In this document: one piece after another, positions 60,601 to 64,000 of the stretch
Layout of the letters: each line of letters begins with the position of its first letter
How positions within the stretch are numbered: the first letter of the stretch is position 1
DNA from: Dimargaris cristalligena
Lineage: Eukaryota > Kickxellomycota > Dimargaritomycetes > Dimargaritales > Dimargaritaceae
Reading direction: 5' to 3'
NCBI GenBank assembly: GCA_027576995.1
Contig: JANBQC010000070.1
Location: 1-64,000 of the forward strand
Length of the DNA: 64,000 nt
Program-made: the position numbers and the translations under genes
The notes under the pieces: model-generated
What the model saw: the letters and a program-made list of their open reading frames with translations, nothing else
Databases searched by the model: none
Told to the model about the DNA's origin: nothing

Positions 60601-62189
60601 GCCATCTCGACTCGTCCCCGGCAGTCGCAGCCGCCTCACCCTGGTTCTCTTTCGAGGTTTACTCGTTCATTAGTAACCTGTTTCTGGGCTATCGTGGGGA
60701 TGGCACCTGGTTGGTTTTGCTTCTTCTCAGCACTTGTGCCTTGGGAGTGGTGGTGGTGGCTTGGGCGTTGTTTAGCGGTCTGATCACGATGTGTGCGTGG
60801 GCTTTATTGGCGTACCGCCGGGCCAATCCCTTGGGCCGGTTGGTGAATTGTATTCGTCGCCGAAGCAAAGTCACACCTGCCCCCCAATCGCTATGGTTCC
60901 AATCAGCTACCGATATTTTGAACAGCACCAACCTTTCCATTCTGGATGGCTTCGACTTTGAGTTGGGTCCGGTTTCTAGCCACCCGGAGCCCTCCACCAC
61001 CTTAATGCGTCGGGCCAGTTTATTCTCCAAACCCGGCCAACCCAGTACCCGGGTCCGCACGTTCCGTCAGATCTTTACTGCTATCCTACTGCTACTCGCG
61101 GTGGCCACAATTGTTCCATACCAATTCGCGTTTTGCTCTCTGTGGGTCATGCATTTTTTCACGTGTGTCAAAACCGAGGCGGCCTGTATGCTGGCCAACA
61201 ATGCGCTGGTGGTTGAGTCGACTACCCTCTCGTGGCCTGCAATCGAACGGGGGAGCACCAAATACCGCCCTAGCCTCGACGGTTCCTCTGAGCCCTGTGA
61301 TCGCCCCCTAAGTCTTGATCAACTCCGAGACCGTCTCTGGCAGACCACATCTGAAAATTCCACCACCTTGCCAACTTCGATGCCAGAGTCACCTCCAGCC
61401 ACCCCCGAGTCGCCTATACTGGCTGAAGCCAACTCGCCGCTACCCTCTTTCGCTGGTGGTATCAACCCGACCCTCGGCACCGTGGGGTTTGTACTTCGGC
61501 GCCAACTGGACTTCCAAATGACGGTACTCCTGTTCTTGCTGCTGCTTCTTCCGTACAACATGCCGGAGATTGTAGTCTGGTTACGGAACCTGTCCGTCAG
61601 TTGGACCGAAGATGCGGCATCAGACCACAATGTATTTTGGCTGGGCCCTTTTCTTATCCTGATCAAATTCGCCAGTGCCTTTATGCCCCCTCTTTTGCCC
61701 ACCGCGGCTAAGGATAACGCTACTGAGCTGCCCAAGATCGGGGGAGTGGGTGTCCCGCCCCATCGCCGACCCTCAGTCATTGTACAGACCTCGGCCGCTG
61801 TGGACTCAGACGAATGTCCCACTCCACCATTGCTTCGGGCCAAGGGTTCCTCGGATTCCCTCCATTCGGTCCACGCCTGTACCCCCTCCGAATTTATGTC
61901 CCCGACCTCTAGCCCCCCGCAGCTCCCCGCCACCCCCCGGGCCTTCACGGGCTCGGTGGTTACCCGGGGCCTCGTCACTTTACCCACCTGGACTTCCACC
62001 GTAACCAACGGCATCTTTAATTTATTCATCATCCTCATTCTGGCCTTGGGAATTCAGCGCGGTTATTACATGTACACCTGGGGAACCCTGTTCGCCGCCT
62101 GGGTGGCTGTACTTTACGTCGGACAGTCCAATGTGATCATCCAACTACGGCGCCTCATTGCATCGTGGTGGCGAACTCATCGGTCTTGA
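57693..62189 (+). CDS. BST1: GPI inositol-deacylase (Bst1/PGAP1)
   Basis: A single 4.5-kb exon encoding 1498 aa, clearly longer than yeast Bst1 (1029 aa). The open frame begins earlier, but the ATG at 57693 has a good context (ACCATGGCG) and the upstream part has no ATG in frame. Residues about 72-95 form the N-terminal membrane anchor. The lipase domain follows: ILFIPGNAGSYKQVRSIA, then the nucleophile elbow GHSMGG with Ser267, and the SPH block (LSSPHLLPP). Many sequons and Pro/Ser/Thr-rich insertions follow. The C-terminal half has several hydrophobic segments, as in PGAP1. Role: ER-resident enzyme that removes the acyl chain from GPI-anchor inositol, needed for efficient ER exit and quality control of GPI proteins. 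The extra length lies mainly in low-complexity loops between about residues 445 and 480 and near the C-terminus. Confidence 0.92.
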   Translation: MATNPTSSNYYGTALAPTLSRRRYCEEGSDSSTKAEDTHTLLGDLNDCPSSSFIARRKSHVIYNPRGHWPFHRCTVILWALATFAVGFLAIMLHVFFQQQVEPRGCDLFYMYPNYIRQNGLDLSRTRFASKYRLYLYREGGVDELLREPFRIPILFIPGNAGSYKQVRSIAATASRQFDHARTAFLKDSQAQGNIGFDFFSLDLNEEFTALHGFSLHEQAEFVNDAIAYILSVYSENRSKYRSQLGLDSDPTLDWALPESVILIGHSMGGVVARTAITLSNYRPRSVNTILTLSSPHLLPPAPLESYVDTLYRTTNEFWIREFNQPANRSLLTDMSLVSIAGGNLDAMVGSDLAFVDTSVPANHGFTVFTTQIPGVWLSMDHQSILWCKQMADVVSHTLMGIVNARLPGQTKPLPERMRELRRWLVTDMDTLQTEFSWASLAAPNSTLDTPTEPPSPPTTPSVILPPVAPSTTTPSDSSSAFLTPLDFSFPSMSQVIPDYWNSTEFALTNAHLRGQLRLGRQNSNPSVYPFPTRDSDGEHIQWEFFSGRILGTNLADVVVCRAPRVADVMDDLAKQRTQNPRQSIPWQSIRDQFSHCFSVGSKATHVPAFSYPQPIAHMRTRYNFLALPPSILGQFDAVLLFYAPPFEPTHPFLRLDMIMGQQIQPNITSTESQSGDFATALASGAQGEGHTPATLRGSRDQLSPVSHRLSISVATLLSTGFGPMVYRGLRTQGTLRSLIHLDVPDNPLFAYWITVHPRTSVHLHSQAVQTKGPAPTSRFPLIIFQSDVTHSEGRFWYNQTRLHIDFHKRGPYVPTVLLDSPWAHTGLPKSSNPHQPSDDPARTSPHTWPGLTLTLFADPEFIDYYTIEVQLDWYHSLSRVFKRYEMVLVGLLTIYVLFIWKYQWQTWNKLRIFPSFPAALRHFARYQFPYFLAGLLVLSFVQSQLLVHLAHYQQYWVVTPESGDPQGMSHLDSSPAVAAASPWFSFEVYSFISNLFLGYRGDGTWLVLLLLSTCALGVVVVAWALFSGLITMCAWALLAYRRANPLGRLVNCIRRRSKVTPAPQSLWFQSATDILNSTNLSILDGFDFELGPVSSHPEPSTTLMRRASLFSKPGQPSTRVRTFRQIFTAILLLLAVATIVPYQFAFCSLWVMHFFTCVKTEAACMLANNALVVESTTLSWPAIERGSTKYRPSLDGSSEPCDRPLSLDQLRDRLWQTTSENSTTLPTSMPESPPATPESPILAEANSPLPSFAGGINPTLGTVGFVLRRQLDFQMTVLLFLLLLLPYNMPEIVVWLRNLSVSWTEDAASDHNVFWLGPFLILIKFASAFMPPLLPTAAKDNATELPKIGGVGVPPHRRPSVIVQTSAAVDSDECPTPPLLRAKGSSDSLHSVHACTPSEFMSPTSSPPQLPATPRAFTGSVVTRGLVTLPTWTSTVTNGIFNLFIILILALGIQRGYYMYTWGTLFAAWVAVLYVGQSNVIIQLRRLIASWWRTHRS

Positions 62190-62640
62190 TCATTGCCATG
62201 GCCTCGTACCTCGCTGTACCCTCTCGCTTCCTCGCCCACCCATTCTTGGGTGGGAGTTCTCCACTGCAACTGCCATTGATGATACTGACCCTTACCTATC
62301 TTGATAGGACTTTTTAAACCAAGTTGATTAAACCACCAAGCCGTGTGGTGACGCATCGTGGTCTAATTCCTTACTTTGGCCAATGCTTGCCTTCACTGTG
62401 GGGTTCGACATCAGTGTTGGTTTTGGCCATTGCTGCACTTGTTAATCATTTTTACTACATTCTTATTTCATCATTTGTCATATTCTTCCAATTTCATCAT
62501 TCCGTCCACCACATACTCTCGAAGCCTCCCCCGACTATTTATTTTTTAACCATCCATTTTTTCATTCGTTGTAAATTAATCTAATGTAGTTACTGGTTCT
62601 TCTAGAGGGGCCTCTTTTATTAAATCGCAGTGTATGATGC
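62190..62640. other. Spacer between convergent genes
   Basis: About 450 bases between the stops of BST1 and the thiouridylase gene. AT-rich, with no further feature. Confidence 0.5.
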
Positions 62641-63762
62641 TCATATTAGTACAAATGGGTCATTTTTTAGGGTGGACTGATCCGCCGGGGTATCAATTCG
62701 GGCGTTACCCAGGCAGATTGAGCCAGAGTAGAAGACGATATACTGGCCGGGGGCCACTCCGCGTACCGGGGTCAGGAACTCGATATCTAAGTTGGCACTG
62801 CCGGGAACTTGGCGAACCCAACATCGTACGGCGGGAGTTTGATGGTAGCGTACTTGGGCCTCTAATATAAGCCCGTGTGCTAATCCATCGGGGGCGCAGC
62901 CGGCCACCCAGTTAGGGGCATTGCCCGTAATCCGCAGGGTAAATAGCAGCGGATGGTCCCGACCAGCCACCACCCGTATGGTATTCGTGGGTATATCCTT
63001 ATGGTAGACGAACCAGCGATGGGGCCCATGGTGTACCCGGGCACACTGTCCCACGGTGAAACTAAACAACCCCTGGTGTTGCCCTACCACCTGGCCGTCC
63101 ACGGTAAGGATATCACCGGGCCGTTCGGGGATATATTCGGCTAGGAAATCAGCAAACCGGCGGCGCTTACCCACGAAACAGATGCCCATGCTTTCCTGTT
63201 TATGGGCCGTCAGTAGCTGGGCCTGTTGGGCCCGGGTTCGAATCTCGGGCTTAGTGTAATTGCCGAGGGGAAATAGGATATGGGCCAACTGGTCCTGCCG
63301 AAGGGCCGACAGGTAGTAGCTTTGGTCTTTGCGGGGATCAATCCCCCGGGCCAACTGATATAGTCCATCACCACCTTGTGCACTCCCTCTTCCTTCTTCA
63401 CCCGCAGGTGTGTTGAAGAGTACCCGGGCATAATGACCCGTGGCAATCCAAAAGGGCGGCGGCGGCGGTCCCCCGGTTGGGGTGGCGAAGCGGGTCCGGC
63501 AGTATTGCAGCAAAGCACCGAACTTGATTTCCCGGTTGCAGAGGATATCGGGATTGGGGGTATGGCCTAGTCCGTAGGCCTGCAGGGTATGGGCAAAGAC
63601 GTCGTTCCAGTACTGGCGGGTAAAATTCACCCGGTGGTGGGGTATTCCGAGTTGCCGACACACGGCCTGCACGTCCTGGTAGTCGAGTTCGCTAGGACAA
63701 ACGCCCTGTTCGTCTGAGGTGTCCCAGTTGCGCATGTACACGGCCTCTAGATTGGTATAACC
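62641..63762 (-). CDS. MTU1: tRNA-specific 2-thiouridylase (MTU1/MnmA family), 5' exon missing
   Basis: One visible exon of 373 codons ending TGA. Homology starts GYTNLEAVYMRNWD, the part just after the PP-loop. An in-frame stop lies upstream (63784-63786 by eye), and AAG|GG at 63763/63762 acts as the acceptor, so the first exon with SGGVDSSV must lie beyond position 64000 or in an unseen intron-separated piece. Visible: NPDILCNREIKFG (first catalytic Cys), GHYARV, KDQSYYL, ESMGICFVGKRRRFADFL (second Cys) and the C-terminal barrel (PVRGVAPGQYIVFY). Role: 2-thiolation of the wobble uridine of tRNA-Lys, Glu and Gln, mitochondrial in fungi. A small Pro/Gly-rich insertion (TPTGGPPPPP) lies before the GHYARV block. 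Confidence 0.85.
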   Translation of the reverse strand, partial: GYTNLEAVYMRNWDTSDEQGVCPSELDYQDVQAVCRQLGIPHHRVNFTRQYWNDVFAHTLQAYGLGHTPNPDILCNREIKFGALLQYCRTRFATPTGGPPPPPFWIATGHYARVLFNTPAGEEGRGSAQGGDGLYQLARGIDPRKDQSYYLSALRQDQLAHILFPLGNYTKPEIRTRAQQAQLLTAHKQESMGICFVGKRRRFADFLAEYIPERPGDILTVDGQVVGQHQGLFSFTVGQCARVHHGPHRWFVYHKDIPTNTIRVVAGRDHPLLFTLRITGNAPNWVAGCAPDGLAHGLILEAQVRYHQTPAVRCWVRQVPGSANLDIEFLTPVRGVAPGQYIVFYSGSICLGNARIDTPADQSTLKNDPFVLI

Positions 63763-64000
63763 CTTGATAAGACGAACGTGGGTTGTAATTCAAGGGGGTG
63801 GAGGTGGAGGAGGGGGACAATTGCCATTAGGGGAAGGCTGAGTCACACGAACGGCTAAACAGGTTGCTCAGAGAGGGGCAGGGGGAGATGACTCTGCGGT
63901 ACCTGTGGGTTATATGAACGATGCTGGCCATTCATACCCCTCTCTTCCAACTCTATTCATTACTTCGAAGCCCTATGCTGCAATCTCCATTTCTAGGAAA
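63763..64000. other. Probable intron of the thiouridylase gene
   Basis: No PP-loop coding sequence is visible here on the minus strand, so this is probably intron or 5' region continuing past the window edge. Confidence 0.4.

Noticed and set aside
1..64000. CRISPR arrays, bacterial operons or riboswitches
   Set aside because: Genome is eukaryotic; no regularly spaced identical repeats were seen.

Overview
The window looks like nuclear DNA of a fungus, most likely a non-Dikarya (early-diverging) lineage. Coding sequence is moderately GC-rich and set in AT-rich spacers. Most protein genes are cut by short introns with GTAAGT-type donors. The gene set is eukaryotic and partly fungal: Vac8, a PMP47/Ant1 peroxisomal carrier, a Bst1/PGAP1 deacylase, a VAP-type MSP protein and a zincless Fpg glycosylase. 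A Rab32-type GTPase and an RBM26/27-type protein argue against a budding-yeast-like genome. The lineage call is inference.

Layout. 1-8.4 kb has no gene I can support, but holds one copy of a dispersed repeat (about 453-1050) whose partner lies near 45892-46475. 8.7-10.9 kb encodes a predicted seven-pass membrane protein. 11.36-13.08 kb holds a 5S rRNA gene preceded by two apparent insertions stacked at its start; one of them carries a 72-74 bp tandem repeat. 14.3-15.2 kb encodes a BED/hAT-transposase-derived protein without a catalytic domain. 16.6-23.9 kb is a minus-strand run: peroxisomal carrier, histidine phosphatase, Rab32-like GTPase. 24-29.6 kb is gene-poor, with a possible relic of a DEAD-box helicase. 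29.7-31.8 kb is a VAP-like gene. 33.2-39.9 kb holds Fpg and Vac8 (minus), and Vac8 diverges from an RBM26/27-like gene (41.3-42.9 kb, plus). 44.7-47.5 kb has a small Cys/His-rich gene and a small secreted protein gene. 50.2-51.7 kb encodes a membrane RING-H2 protein. 57.7-62.2 kb is a very long intronless Bst1/PGAP1 gene, convergent with a tRNA 2-thiouridylase gene whose 5' exon lies beyond the window.

There is no operon-like logic. Several products do work on membranes and trafficking: Vac8 (vacuole), Rab32-like (lysosome-related or mitochondria-associated membranes), VAP (ER contact sites), Bst1 (ER GPI-anchor remodelling), the peroxisomal carrier and the RING membrane protein. Exon structures were built by hand from reading frame, splice sites and family similarity; their phases all close. 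The most unusual region is the 5S locus with its stacked insertions.
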